From Dipetalonema caudispina (lineage: Eukaryota > Nematoda > Chromadorea > Rhabditida > Onchocercidae), in the NCBI GenBank assembly GCA_013365325.1, contig JABVXV010000003.1, positions 744,001-808,000 on the forward strand: 64,000 nucleotides of DNA. The letters run 5' to 3'. A program made the position numbers and the translations under genes. Every line of letters starts with the position of its first letter. Position 1 is the stretch's first letter. The notes under the pieces are model-generated. The model did not search any database, was not told the origin of the DNA, and saw nothing but the letters and a program-made list of their open reading frames with translations. Shown in pieces: positions 11,649 through 25,100 of the stretch.

Positions 11649-12607
11649 TGGTGATATGCTGCTTTACCTGTTTGTTTACAGCTTGTAAATTGCTGATGAA
11701 AATCTACTTCGGATGAAGTTAAGAATGCATGAAATGTTTTATGTAATGTCCTATGCAATATGAATTTTGGGCTATTTTACAAAAGCAGTTTTAAATGTAG
11801 AAAGTAATTCATATCTGACTGACCAAGAAACCTGTAACAATGCGATTTACTTTTCTTCAAAACTCATTTGTGATTGAGTTCCTCTCCCAAATATCCAGTG
11901 GTAATTGTTTGGCTTTGTTGTTTATAATATCTTTTATCATTGCATTTAAGGGGACTGTCTCCTCTCGAAAATTTGTCCGATATTTGATATCAGTCCTTTC
12001 AACTGGATTTCAGTGGAATTTGTGTTTTCCTTCGCCGGTGGATTACAAATATTTGGAGCTTGTCACAATCGAGGATCATCTTATTTCGTTTAGAAAGTAA
12101 ATTGGGGCACAAATTTTGGAATTCTTCTGTTTTATTTTACCCATGCTTCACATTTTCATTTGTTGTTCGTTTCTTATTGTCCCTTAAATGTTTGTTCTTA
12201 CTGTTTTGTATTATCCTATTATTATAGCTGTAATTACTTGTAGCGTCTTTACTATATTGTGAGCTCTTGACGCTCGCAAATGCTCACTTCGAAATTAGTT
12301 ATCTTTTGTTTACTTTTCAAAGAGATTTCATGAACTATTTCAGGGGCGAAAATGAGTGCTCTTGTCGTGGTTCTGAGAAACATAAGCAACTCCGCTTTTG
12401 ATTTGATTTTTGTAATTCTTATTAGTGTTTGTATCACTTTTGCAATTTCCCATAATTTGCTATGTTTTGTGAAAATAAATTATTACGATTTCCAGTATAA
12501 ATCCATTGAATGCCAATTCATCTGCAAAATGAAGCGAATCATTTCTCATAGCGTTGGTTTTCTTGATAATCCAAGCAAGAAAATGCCTGAACTTGTAGCA
12601 AAACTGA

Positions 12608-12651
12608 GTTTAAAATCAAGGATTCTTGAGAAATAATCCTTGATTTTAAAC
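12608..12651. repeat. Perfect 17-bp inverted repeat with 10-base loop
   Basis: Arms 12608-12624 and 12635-12651 are exact reverse complements; the loop is CTTGAGAAAT. It lies about 1 kb after the Sp-type stop codon in non-coding DNA. It could be a terminator-like 3' structure, a small-RNA hairpin, or a foldback repeat. Confidence 0.95.
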
Positions 12652-13199
12652 GATACATTCAAAGGTAAATTGCACAGCAATGTGGGACTTCAGCAACCGT
12701 AGGGTTAGTTGTAGCGAGCTTAGATTGTGTACTTTAGACTTGTAAAAATCTATAAAGTACCATCAGGAAACAAACTGGTGAGAAGTCAGGATTTTAGCCA
12801 GTTCTGCTGAACACGAAAAGGCTTTTCATTATTAGCTCTAGCCAATATTCATGTGGAAGGTTTCAACATTTCACTTGTCTGACTAAATCTCATGCAGAAT
12901 AAATTGGTTTCATTTTATTTTCCTCACATTATTCGTTGAAAATTCCTGTGGGTTATCCTTTTCGGTTATAATTTATTTCTTGTTTGTCTGTTTGAAAAAG
13001 GATTTTCATTTCAATTCAAACACAGTGAAACATTTCAAAGTATTTTCTTTCAAGTGTTGCAAGATTTCGGCACATTGACAGTTCACTTTATATAACTTGC
13101 GCATAATGAGTAATTTCCAAACTATTAAAATTCCTTATTTTTGTATACGTTTCAAAAAATATCCATCCACTTGATTTTCACGTAACTCGCGTTTCACAA

Positions 13200-13271
13200 G
13201 TCCGCCCTTGCTCAGTCGGCGAGTCTCATCAAGACGTGAGTCATTTCCTGGAGCTTAGATCCGGTGAGGAC
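13200..13271 (+). other. 72-base tRNA-like stretch, not a clear tRNA gene
   Basis: The stretch is exactly tRNA length. TTGCTCAGTCGGC at 13208-13220 fits the pol III A-box pattern. A GCTC/GAGT D-like stem, a five-pair T-like stem (CTGGA with TCCGG, seven-base loop) and outer pairing GTCC with GGAC can be drawn in the right order. Against it, the T loop is GCTTAGA without TTC, the anticodon loop is not seven bases, and two of the seven acceptor pairs fail. It may be a decayed tRNA or chance. Confidence 0.25.
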
Positions 13272-13806
13272 TTTCTCGTTTTCATCGTGAGTTGGACGAA
13301 TTTAACGGACCACTGGGAGTTAGGATAGGTATGTGAAGGATCGTGGGATAGTTGTATGGTATGTTTCGGTGTTTGGGAGGGTTTCCCGACTTTATGGGAT
13401 GGACTTTAACCTGCAGGATATTACAAACGCTTCCACTAGACTGTATTAAAAGTACTGGTGTGGAAGAACAGGATAGTCGTATATTTATAAGGCATACCGA
13501 TTCTGTCTTCTGTATATTAGGGTCGTTCATACTTCTCCTCTTACACTTCTTCATAGTATAACCTGCTATATTTATGCGTCCCTTTTTGGTTTTGAAATAT
13601 TTTCGCTGCCCTTTTGTGTATTATTGCATTAGATTCAATTCTTATTCTTTTTTTTTTTTCTCACATAATATTAGTTTTAGAACATAGTATTTTTCCAGGT
13701 TGATGGTAGTTATTTCCTTTTCTTTTATTACTATGACATATATTTCTTGTCTCAGTTACGACTTGATGCTAACCCGTCTTTGTGCTCTCTTTGTAATAGA
13801 CATACT

Positions 13807-13813
13807 TTTTCAG
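13807..13813 (+). promoter_or_regulatory. Candidate trans-splice acceptor of rps-19
   Basis: TTTTCAG ends at 13813, 31 bases before the RPS19 start codon. Ribosomal protein genes of nematodes commonly receive a spliced leader; the position fits, the leader type is unknown. Confidence 0.4.
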
Positions 13814-13844
13814 ACATACGGAGGGTAACGAATAATAAGGAACA

Positions 13845-14774
13845 ATGGTTAAACCAACGAGTGTTAAGGATGTTGATCAGCATGAAATGGTTAAACACAT
13901 TGCGCATTTTTTAAAAAAAAGCGGAAAAGTGAAGGTACCTGATTGGTCAGATCTTGTAAAAATGGGAAGTTACAAAGAACTTGCACCTATTGATGTGGAC
14001 TGGTACTACACTAGAACTGCTAGCATTGCACGCCGTCTTTATATTCGCTCTCCAACAGGTTATTCGTATTCGTGCACTTGTATCTCGTATTTTTCTTAAT
14101 ACTTTTAGTCAGGTTACTAGAGTAATAGTGATCAACAGATCTACAGAAAAATTTTATATCGATTGGTTGATCTTATATGGTATACTCCTCTCTGTGTTTA
14201 TGCACATTTCATTTAAATTGCTGTGGAATAATCCCAGTGAGCAGATGTCTTTGAAAGCATTATATTTGAAGATATCTGGAGTTATTTTCCTTTACATGTT
14301 AAACTTCATTTATAGGAGTTGGTGCTTTACGGCGTGTTTATGGTGGAAGTAAGCGACGAGGAGTAGCACCAAATCATTTCTCTAAAGCTTCTGGTTCTGT
14401 TATTCGAAAAGCACTTCAAACACTGGAGGCTTTAAAATGGGTTGAGAAACATCCGGAAGGCAATGGCCGAATACTTTCCCGGCAGGTATGGTTGTTTATA
14501 TTTGATATTTGGGAGGAGTTACATTATATTCAGAAACAGAGATCATGAAGAGCTTATTGGCTACACAGTAATAGTTTTCGGAAGACGTTTCCTTAAGTAA
14601 AAACTAGTTGTAGAATTATGGCATGTCCTCTACATGAAGCAAATATTTTTCTCAAGTTTATTAGCTCACCAGTTTTCGACTGATGTTTGTGTTCAGGGAC
14701 GAAAAGATTTGGATCGAATTGCTGCACAAATACGCCAAAATAGTACGATGGAAACAATGGAACTGGAACAATAG
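13845..14774 (+). CDS. rps-19: 40S ribosomal protein S19
   Basis: Component of the small ribosomal subunit needed for 18S rRNA maturation. Three exons: 13845-14058, 14316-14485 and 14697-14774, encoding 153 residues (human eS19 has 145). Family stretches include [70 protein letters not shown] and [19 protein letters not shown]. The ATG is in good context (GGAACAATGG) and directly precedes the conserved N-terminus. The C-terminal tail ends METMELEQ, slightly longer than in vertebrates. No break or missing region. Confidence 0.97.
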
Positions 14775-16107
14775 ACAACAAAGGCATGAAATGACTGTTC
14801 TTAATTTGTTTTTTATTCTATATTTTGTGGTAATTAGTTCTGCAAGATGACCATCTTCGAAAATTTCAGAATTTGAGATGAAGTTTTTCCAGATAATTAT
14901 GCTAAATTCATTTGATTTATAGTTGGAACTGTATTGCCGTTGTTAATTTACCACCTTGTAAGTTGTTGAATAAAATCTATTGAATCCACTAATATATGTT
15001 TTTTTTTTTTTTGTATTCTGGCGAAGCATAAGTCGAAGACTTATTTGTTTGTCATGTATAATTTATCAGACATTTAACATGTTGGTAATTTATGTAGGAA
15101 ATTATGGGCTAGAAATGCTAAAGATCTTGGAAAAATACAATCTTATGTTCAAAAGCTCTCATTTTAATATAGATTGAAGTGTTAGGGTAGCAGGGATCTT
15201 TGTTTCTCGAGTTTTTATTTTAATTTTAGCTATCGATAAACACATTTTCGGTTGTCCGAAAAATGGGTTTGATGGTTTGACTGGTCGCAAATTTTTCCCA
15301 GAATTAAATTTTGTGTAACTCATGGAGTTACTTTCTTCACGAATTACTGTTTTCCTTTCTTAGCATGATTTATGCCATCTTCAATATCCTACAAAGTATG
15401 CTGAGGCTGTGAACTTGCCTACATTTGCTACAATTGCCGAATTTTCATTCATAGGTACAAATTGACTGACCGATCAATTATGCTATGATTTGAAAAATAA
15501 TAGAATACCAGAAAGGACTCGTACAGTATGATCATTAAATGTACCATATAACCTATCACTTATCAGCTTGTATTTAACAGCACAAGGAATCTGTTCGTTA
15601 TATATACTACTACTACCTATGAATGGTTTGAAAGAATTTACACATTGGAGATTTTAGAAAACTTGAAGTTTGTAAAGTAATGTTGGGGAGCACTGCACCG
15701 AATTCATGAATAAATGCTTGATGAACGGGAAATTTTGACCAACCTTCTCTCAGTATTTCGCTATCACTATTTCAGAGAATGAAACGAAGTTGTAGTTAAA
15801 ATCATATATTCATCATGGTCAGGAAATGCATATTATAGATAAATCAAAAAAATCCAGGAACATAAAGAATTGATAACAGGCCAAAATCCCAATTTTTTTT
15901 TAAAAAATTCAGATATTTTTTGACTTGTGACAGATTCTGAACTTTCAAAATGAAATCTTTTAGACTTAGGCACGATTTCGACATTGAAATGCTGCAGTCT
16001 AAGAGTACCTGAAAGCAGAGTTGATTCATTTCACCTGCAACTACGTATTAATTTATTCTTAGCAGTCGTCGATTTCCATTTTAATGAAGTAGAAATTTCA
16101 TTGCGCC
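14775..16107. other. Intergenic region between rps-19 and PPIP5K
   Basis: A polyadenylation signal AATAAA for rps-19 lies at 14969-14974. The rest is AT-rich with no supported coding exon on either strand. A CAG at 16063-16065 (TTCTTAGCAG) is a possible trans-splice acceptor 42 bases before the PPIP5K start. Confidence 0.5.
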
Positions 16108-19100
16108 ATGCCAGCAATATTATCGAGTCGTGGTTCAGCTAAGAAGGTTAGCTTCTTATTTGGTGGAATGTCCAAACAAGGATTTCAAAGATGATTTAAG
16201 AAGAAAAATCTCATTGGAATTGTTTTCAGTTGACATTGAGCATCATAAACTGCTCTCGTAGGACACGTCTGCTACTGTATCTTAGAATCATTCATTCATC
16301 GGGGTATACCTAATGAGGCAATTCTTATTGTGATGCCGATAAAATCTAGAAATGGAGTGAATTATAAGCAAATGAGTTGCGATTGAAATCTGTCCAAGCG
16401 TTGGATGGATCTCTTCAGGCACATTGCTTTAACACTTTCCCATCTTAGATGCTTTTGAATAATTCCTTCTGTATATTCGCCGGTTGTGCTGGCCTTATAA
16501 AAGTATTAACTTAGGGTTTAAATTTCTGGATAAGATTCGGTAGAAAAAGGAACCAAATTTTGGAGAAATCCAATACAATCCTTTCATTATCATTTTTGTA
16601 TTTATTGAAGATAGTAATCGGAGTCTGTACGATGAAAAGAAAAGCAACAAGCAAACCGATGCAGGAAATCATGGCAAAAATAGTTGAATACTACGCGGTA
16701 TGCTTCCAGCAGTGTAATAATTTTTGAAGTTTTGCAGTTTCATTAATTCATTTTTCTCAAACAGATGGACGCAGCAGATTGCATTCTGCATTGCTTGCTT
16801 ATTATGCGTCAATATTATTACGCATTTATTGCAGTGGGAATAAGAGCCCGACACTTCAGGATTGGCTTGAGTTTGTGGTATTCCCTGAAGAGGTAATATT
16901 GAATGAACCAGTTGAACGATGGCCGCTGTGTGATTGTTTGATCAGTTTTCATGCAACTGATTTTCCTTTACATAAAGCTATCGAATATGAGCGTTTAAGG
17001 CATCCATACGTTATTAACGACTTACATAGACAGTATGATCTGGTAGGTTTTATTTCGGATGTTGTAAAATACTTTCAGTTTAATTTCTTAATTCAGTTAC
17101 AGTTTGTTTTTTTAAAAATCTACAACTTATTCAGTGAATGACGTGGCTGTCTATTTACATTATAATGTTATTTCTTAATCTTTCACAGTTTTTTATTTTT
17201 TTAGGATGACGTTTTATAATCACTAAATCTAAAAAATCTTTCAGTTAGATCGACGCAAAGTTTTCAAAGCTTTGGCTAGTGCAGGTATTGAGCATCCTCG
17301 TCATGGTGTTCTCTTACGTGACAAGGAAGGAAAAGTTGGCAAGTTCATTTCCAAACATATCATTCTTGTTACACTGCTGTTAATCTTAATGTTCATTGTA
17401 TTCTTGTTTTATCTGTTTTCTAAAAAAGAAATTTTTGTTGAGAAGGCACGTTGAAGGAATTCAGCGATCATATCGAAGTCAATGGAATGACGTTTAACAA
17501 GCCGTTTGTGGAAAAGCCATTATCTGCAGAAGATCATAATGTATACATTTATTATCCAAGTTCCGTTGGTGGTGGTTCACAGCGTTTGTTCAGAAAGGTA
17601 ATAAACATTATCCAGATTACTATATATATAAATTTTTATATTAGGAAATTTGCAATCGCTATTTTTAATGGTCTGCTTCTTCCATTCATGTAAGTGGAGT
17701 AATTTTTACATACACATATGATTCGGATCTTACATGGATGGATGTATTCTGATGTACAGATATAATTGTTCTAAATCATTTAATTAAATATTAAATTTAT
17801 AGTTAATGTTAAACTGGCATTTGCTTTGAATTTTGTTGAGATATATTTTAAATACCATGACAAAAATAAAGCTGCCTAGTTAAGGATATTCTAGTCTGGT
17901 TTATGAATCTATTATATCTCTTTCATAACATATTTTGCGTGCCAATACTTCTGTTCAAAATAGTGGGACATTATGCAGAATGAATATCTGAGGAAGATTA
18001 AAAGCATTTATACGTGGCTGAACTACTACAAAAGCACTTTAAGAAAGTCAGTTGTTCCAGATCAGTTCCTGACCATGACTTAGTGTTATGAACGGTTCAT
18101 TATAGCTTTTAATTCCTCTTAATTTCTGGAAATCAAAAAAAAAAAAAAAAAAAAAAAAACTTCGCCTTCCTGTGAAATATTTTGCTTAAGAACTTCAGAT
18201 TGAGTGATTTTATATACGAATCGTTAGACTTCTGTTCAAGAATTATTTCCAAAGACTCGTTTTGTATTTTACAGATAAATAATCGTAGCAGTTGGTATTC
18301 TCCAGTAAGCACAGTTCGTCGAGAAGGTTCTTATATTTACGAAGATTTCATACCAGCAGACGGCACTGATGTTAAGGTATTGTTCCAAGTTTTAATGTTA
18401 CAAAAAAAAGAATGATAATGGATGATTTAGATGATCAACCGAATTTATATTCTGAAGAACTTTGGTAGTGCGTCATTTGTTTATCCAGGTATTTCGATCC
18501 AGGTTTACGCTGTGGGCCCATATTATGCTCATGCAGAAGCTAGGAAAGCACCTGGTTTGGATGGAAAAGTTGAACGTGATTCACATGGAAAAGAAGTTCG
18601 TTATCCAGTTATTTTGAGCAGCAAAGAAAAGTTGATCGCAAGAAAAGTGGTTATGGCGTTTGGAGTAAGTTACACAATTCACTGAAACATTAATTTGCAC
18701 AACACTCAATCTGCTCATTTAAACAGCAATAGCTAGTTTTTCAACCAATGAAATGTTTTTTCTTGCAGCAAACCGTTTGTGGCTTCGACTTGCTGCGTGC
18801 AAATGGCAAATCTTTCGTGTGTGATGTTAATGGCTTCTCATTTGTTAAAACTTCAACAAAGTATTATGAGGACACAGCAAAAATTCTAGGAAATACTATA
18901 TTACGTCGATTGGCATCATCAATGAGTATACCATGGCAAATTCCATATCAGGATGGTAGGTTGCTACCTTAGTCTGTTTACAGATTATTTCTACCCATTT
19001 CTGGATAATAGTTGAATTATGCTGTCCTTCTTAAGAAATATCAACTTTCCACTGACTTGCAGATGACCCACCCCTAGTTTCAACACCGAGTGGAAAAATA

Positions 19101-22100
19101 ATGGAGTTACGGTGTGTCATTGCCATTATTAGACATGGTGATCGGACTCCAAAACAGAAAATGAAGGTAACGTCAGACTTACTTCGTAAAATTTTTTATA
19201 TATTTAAAAGAACGATTGTAATAAATTATTTCATAAGAACGATTTTCGTAAAGATTGAATCGTATCAACACTTTTTTCAGTACCAAAAATCCGTTAAAAC
19301 TTTGTTGAAATCTTTAGAGTGAACTTACTCTCTTCGCATCTGTGTTTCTCTTGCTATGTCTTGCATGCACCGTTCGCTCGTATTCTTCTGATGAATTATA
19401 ACATAAAATGAAAATATCTGCTTTCTTCTTGCGCGATTGTTCTATTACCAATATTTATCAACAGATCGTTGTGACGGATCAACGATTCTTCGATTTATTC
19501 AAAAAGTACAATGGGTTTAACAAAAATGAAATCAAAATGAAACGGCCTAACCAACTTATGGAAGTGCTAGAACTTGCCCGCGAAATCCTTCACGAGCAGC
19601 AAGTAAGAAAAACATTATTAGATAATCCTGCAGTAATTTTACTCTTCTAGAACTATTAAAAGATACCTTTTCATTTTCAAGGTGCGTCGTAATGAATCAT
19701 TGAAAGAAATGGAATCTTGTGAAGATAGTGATGGCAGTTCCTCTAAACTTGAAAGAGATTTGGAACAGTGTGAAGAAGCGATCAAAAAATGGGATCAAGT
19801 GCGTACTGTTCTCGAGATGTAAGTATTTGTATGTTTGAAATTACAACAGGCTGAAAATTTCTGCCTTCTGCATTGCAATTTCTTGAAGGTATGGTCATTT
19901 TTCGGGTATCAATAGGAAAGTGCAGTTGAAGTATTTAAAACCACGTGAAGTCAAAAGCTCTGATGATGAAGAAATGCATCAGCAGTCAGCACTTATGCTT
20001 ATTCTGAAATGGGGTGGAGAACTGACCACTGCAGGTACATTTTTATTCTAGAATGTTCAGTTGTTTTTTCGTGCTTATAGTTGAGCAAAGTATTTAGCTT
20101 ACGGTTTCTTAAGGGAATTTACAAGCAGAAGCGCTTGGAAAGCTATTCAGAACTTTGTATCCTGGAATTCGGAGAACTGATGGTAAAAGCTGTCCGGAGG
20201 ATACACAAGGTATGTTTCTATTTCTGAAATGGTTGGGAGTTAACGCTTCGAAACTTAATTTTCTTGCACATATTCTTTTTGCTCTATTTTCTTCGCAGAA
20301 TTTACTCCACTTGCTGAAATTAAAATTTAGGTTTGGGATTTCTTCGTCTTCATAGTACCTATAGACACGATTTGAAAATTTATGCATCTGATGAAGGACG
20401 TGTTCAAATGACTGCAGCTGCTTTTGCTAAGGTATGGCGTACTATAATTGTTTCATTTTTTTAATGGAGTAAATCATAGTTTATATAATTTTGATGAACG
20501 AGAGAGGTGGATCAAGTTTTAGGATAGCCACTTTTGAGTTCAGAATCACACTACTAATGTTTAGGGTCTTTTGGCATTGGAGGGTGAACTTACGCCAATT
20601 TTAATGCAAATGGTTAAATCAGCAAACACTGATGGACTTTTGGACGATGATGTTAACGCGCGAGACTTTCAACAGGAACTGAAATGCTACCTTCATTCAG
20701 CACTACAAGTATCATCTTTATACGAATGATGGATTGTAAATTTTAATATAATAAAAAAAAAAGAAACAAGATGCTCATTTAATGTTTTGCAGGTAGATCG
20801 TGACTGGACAGCAGAAGATTACGAAAATTTAAATCCGTCAGGTATTCGTTCCTTGACGAATGCTATGGAATTTATCAAGAATCCTCGGAAAATGTGCGAA
20901 GAAATTGCAAGTTATGTTCAGCAAATGGTGGAAATAATTCAGTGGCATAAATGCAACAAATCAAGTTTGTTTCAAGCGAACATTTCGAAATGCCTAAATA
21001 TTCCAAAGTCCCTTAGCAATATTATTAAATTTCTACGCATAGTGTATTTTTCAAGATCGGTCCTTGTATTTGAATGAATCTTGGGACTTGGCAGAACGAC
21101 GCTGGGCTAAGGAATTGCAAGAATTCCGTCGAGTTAACAAAAATAGTGATGTGGAATTCGATATTTCCAAAATTCCGGATATTTACGATAACATCAAATA
21201 TGACATGGAGCATAATCCGGAATTATGTATTAATAATGAAGGCCAATTTGAAAGGATGTACTTGTGTGCAAAAAATATGGCTGATATCGTCGTTCCGCAG
21301 GTTTCGAAATTTTTTTTAGTAAATGCGGTTCAAATTCATATTTGATAGTTTTCTGATTGCAATCTGATATTTTTTTATTCCGCTGAATATGTTATGTTAA
21401 TCAATTCCATTTAACTGAGTAACAAAGATGCTGGGCTTTTCATGGATTCTTTTTAAATTATTATTTTATCAGTTTTTCACTTGCTGCGCTTTCCATGTAT
21501 ATTTTCCCTCTGAGCTTGTCTACCTCTTGTTAACTTCGAAGGAGAGAACGGTTATCAAAAGCTTTCAAGGTCAAGTTTTTAATGCTTGAAAGCTTTTCCA
21601 GGAATATGGAATTAGTGAAAATAGCAAAGTAATCATTGGACAACATGTTTGTACTCCATTACTGAAAAAAATAAGAAGTGATATTTATCATTGCGTGGAA
21701 AATCCGAATGAAGATGATACACAAACTCGTTTGGATCCAAGGTGATTGTTTCGTATTTCATTTAATAAAAACACAACTAATTAATTATTCCTCGAAATTA
21801 ATCGGAGAAGTTTTACTTACATTCCAGAGCATCTCAAGGAATAGCCACACCACTTCGACATGTTCGTACTCGCCTTTATTTTACGAGTGAGTCACATATA
21901 CATACTATAATGAATTTGATAAAATATGGCGGTTTATGCAAGGTTAGTTCATTTTGTTTTGATTTTTACAGTATAGTTATTCCTTACTGTGCTAGTATGC
22001 TTCTTGTAACAATGACACATAACCGTATGGACATATTTTGTCATGTAATTTGTTAGTTTTTTTTTTTTTTGCAATTATTAAAATACGACGAGAAATTTGA

Positions 22101-25100
22101 ATGATTTATTTATTTTTTGCTTTCCCAATTCTTGATAGTGACAGTATTATCAATTTCTTTACTAAGTATTACGTGTAGGTAGACGATAAGAAGTGGCAAC
22201 GCGCTATGCATTTCCTGTCATCAGTTACCGAATATAATTATATGACACAAGTGGTTTTGATGGTATATGAAGACAGTCGAACAACAAGCACAAAGCAAGG
22301 CACTGATCGCTTTCATATCGAATTATTATTTTCACCTGGTCTTTATCCTTGCTTTTTAACTGAAAAAGAACGTATCTATGAAACACGCTTTCCAAAGTCA
22401 GTTTTTTTTTTTCTGATAACTGATATTCAACTAATCGAAGCATACTAATTTTTAAAAAAATGGTAGTGTTTCATTATTTTCTTGAGCACAGTAATCTTAT
22501 CACATCCAATTTCCCTACCTCATTATATGAAATGTTTAACTCATCACTGGTTTATCATTAGCAGGATTATTCGTTGTAATAGAGGTAACCGTATTTATTG
22601 CATTGCTATAGATAAATTCACTTTTGCTGCATTTTCTATATTGAATGTTATACTATATATTCTTTTCATCGTGATGATTGATAGACTCCGTGATCTTACC
22701 ATTCAGAAGTTACATCGTTTATCACTACGTTTCAAAACATAGTATCACTTTGCATTAGAAAAGCAACTGTGATCATTTAATATCATTGCTTGTATACATT
22801 TTATATTGATATGTTTGAACTTAAATGTGGATTTGTGCTTTGATTTTCAGCTCAAATAGTAAGCAATCATCGGGACCAACAGGAACAAAATCGAAGCTTG
22901 CGGCTCGAAATTGCGCCACTTCAACTGCTTCGTTATCATTGGTGGGGATTGCTTCTGGTGAAAAGGTATAATCTGTTTGCATAAGCAAGTACTATGTAGA
23001 TTTTTCAAATATTTTAACAACTAATCATCTTAATCACATCCTTATTACATTCCAAGTTTAATTTCTCTTTCATGTTTGTCATCAACATTAAATGAGAGAC
23101 AAGTAAACCAATTTATCTCTCATTATTCTTATCACTTATCAGCATCACCAATCACTTGATAAAAAGCAATGCAATTTGAGCTTTTATTTTCAACACTTAA
23201 CAAAGAAGACAATAGCTTTTGAGAAAACAAAACTAGAAACCGAAATTGCGTTATTCACTAAATTCTCTATAGGGTATATCCGATTCCGGGAATGCGGCAT
23301 TTCCGAGAACACCAACCAACAATGGTATGGACAGAAGCTATTCAGAAAGTAGCTCATCCAGCAGCCTCAATAACCTTACTGTTGGCAAAACCTCTGCGCA
23401 AGCTTTAGCACTTACCAAAAAACGTTTAGAACTAAACGATTCAGAAGATGATTTAAATGATGAAAGTGTCAATTTGGTTGCACTCGATGAAGTTGCTTCC
23501 GGTCAATACAGTGAGCTTTGTGTTGCTTTCATCTTTTTGGTATACAAAATGTAATAAGCAAAAGAATAATACATTTTTGTCTCTTAACCGTTTGTAACTA
23601 TTTAGTTTCTTACCCAAGCTGATTTATGTTACGCTGAAGCTTGGTCTCAAATTGGCAGATTCTCAACCGGAACAAATTATGTTATGCCTGAAATTTTCCT
23701 CCATTTATTTTTCCAGCAACGGATGAATTGGCTCGTCACAGTCCTGGAAGTTTACATCATGGTCGGCGGCGTGTTATAACAAACAGTGAAACTGGAGCAG
23801 ACTCCAGAAGTTTCGCAGGAAGTTGCTCGTCAATAAGTGACCTGGACGTGGATACATCGGCACATGGTACTGTTTCAACAGAAAGCCATCTTATTGGTTT
23901 GATGAAATCGATGAGCGACATATCCTGCACGAAATCAACGGTGGAGATTAACTGGGGTGTTGTGAGCCCGGATGATCCCGCTTCTGCTGTTCCTGAAGTG
24001 AGCGTTGATTCAAGAAATGGACGCAACTCTCCGGGTTCTGCATGTATGTAATTGTGTAATATACTTATTAGTGTTGGCTAAGTGGCTAAGTGGTCAGGGT
24101 ACGAATGAGATCTACTGAGTAGAGTATGTTCGATTCCGCAACAGCATGGGCGGTGATTTGATTCCAACGCTTGAACTGATTATAATAGCTGATGCTGCAT
24201 GTATTATATGAGCCCATCTAATGAGTTTATTAAGGCTTTACACAGAATTACATACCATCGCTATAGGTGGAGCTCTTTTTCCCAAAGAATTTTAAAATAT
24301 TTTACTTTAGCGCGCCGATCGAGATTTCCTTACTGCTTCAAGCATCATACAGTCAGTTTCTTAACAGGTTTGTCTTTTATTTTTTATAACGTTGTTCATC
24401 CTTATTGTAAGTCAATTTTCTGGCAGCGTAATTATTATTTGAGCATGATCTATTCAGAGCTGGATAACCGTCTAATTAGTACAGATGTACTTTTTGGCAA
24501 ATCGAATGATTCGGCACGACGAAGATTATCCAACAGTAAGCTTCTTGTTTTCAGATTAGTTTCAGATATTTTATTAGTGCCCATTAGCATGCTTATTTCA
24601 TTCACTCTATTTATCTACCGAAATTTTCTTTATAGTCCTGTTGATACCTTTAATTCTTAACATTCTGCGAGAAAGTTTGGTATACGATGACTTCGATTTT
24701 TTGAGGCTAGATTAATCCCATTTTCTTAGCAGGTCCAGCAGTGCTGTCGACTGCAGTAATCGCACGATCATCGAGTGCCCCACGGTTACAAACTTACAAG
24801 GCAGAAGATGAGATATCTATGGGAGGTAAGTGTTTTCCTTTATTGTCATTATCATCATTCTACAAGCTCTACGAATTTGGGCGAGGCTTTTACTATTTCA
24901 GAAATTCGTCGTTTCTGGCCTCCACTTCGTTCACTGGAAACATTACATGACAATATACGTTTTAGTCAGTTAGATCGTTTCCTTGAGCGATTGATGAAAA
25001 TCCGAACACCGATCCCTTCGCCACCTAAAACACCAATTTCTTCGAATCGAAGTAAGATTTGTTTTTTGACTTCCTTTGCCAGCACTCATGTAGATTGTGC

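Larger units (their letters stand above)
11649..13844. other. Intergenic region after the Sp-type gene
   Basis: About 2.2 kb, AT-rich. It contains the 3' UTR of the Sp-type gene and the upstream region of rps-19. Two structures are listed separately: the hairpin at 12608-12651 and the tRNA-like stretch at 13200-13271. No convincing protein-coding exon was seen. Confidence 0.5.

Noticed and set aside
24199..24660. Open frame of 153 codons on the plus strand
   Set aside because: Most of it is intron; only the part around 24458-24535 ([15 protein letters not shown]) is exon-like and belongs to PPIP5K.
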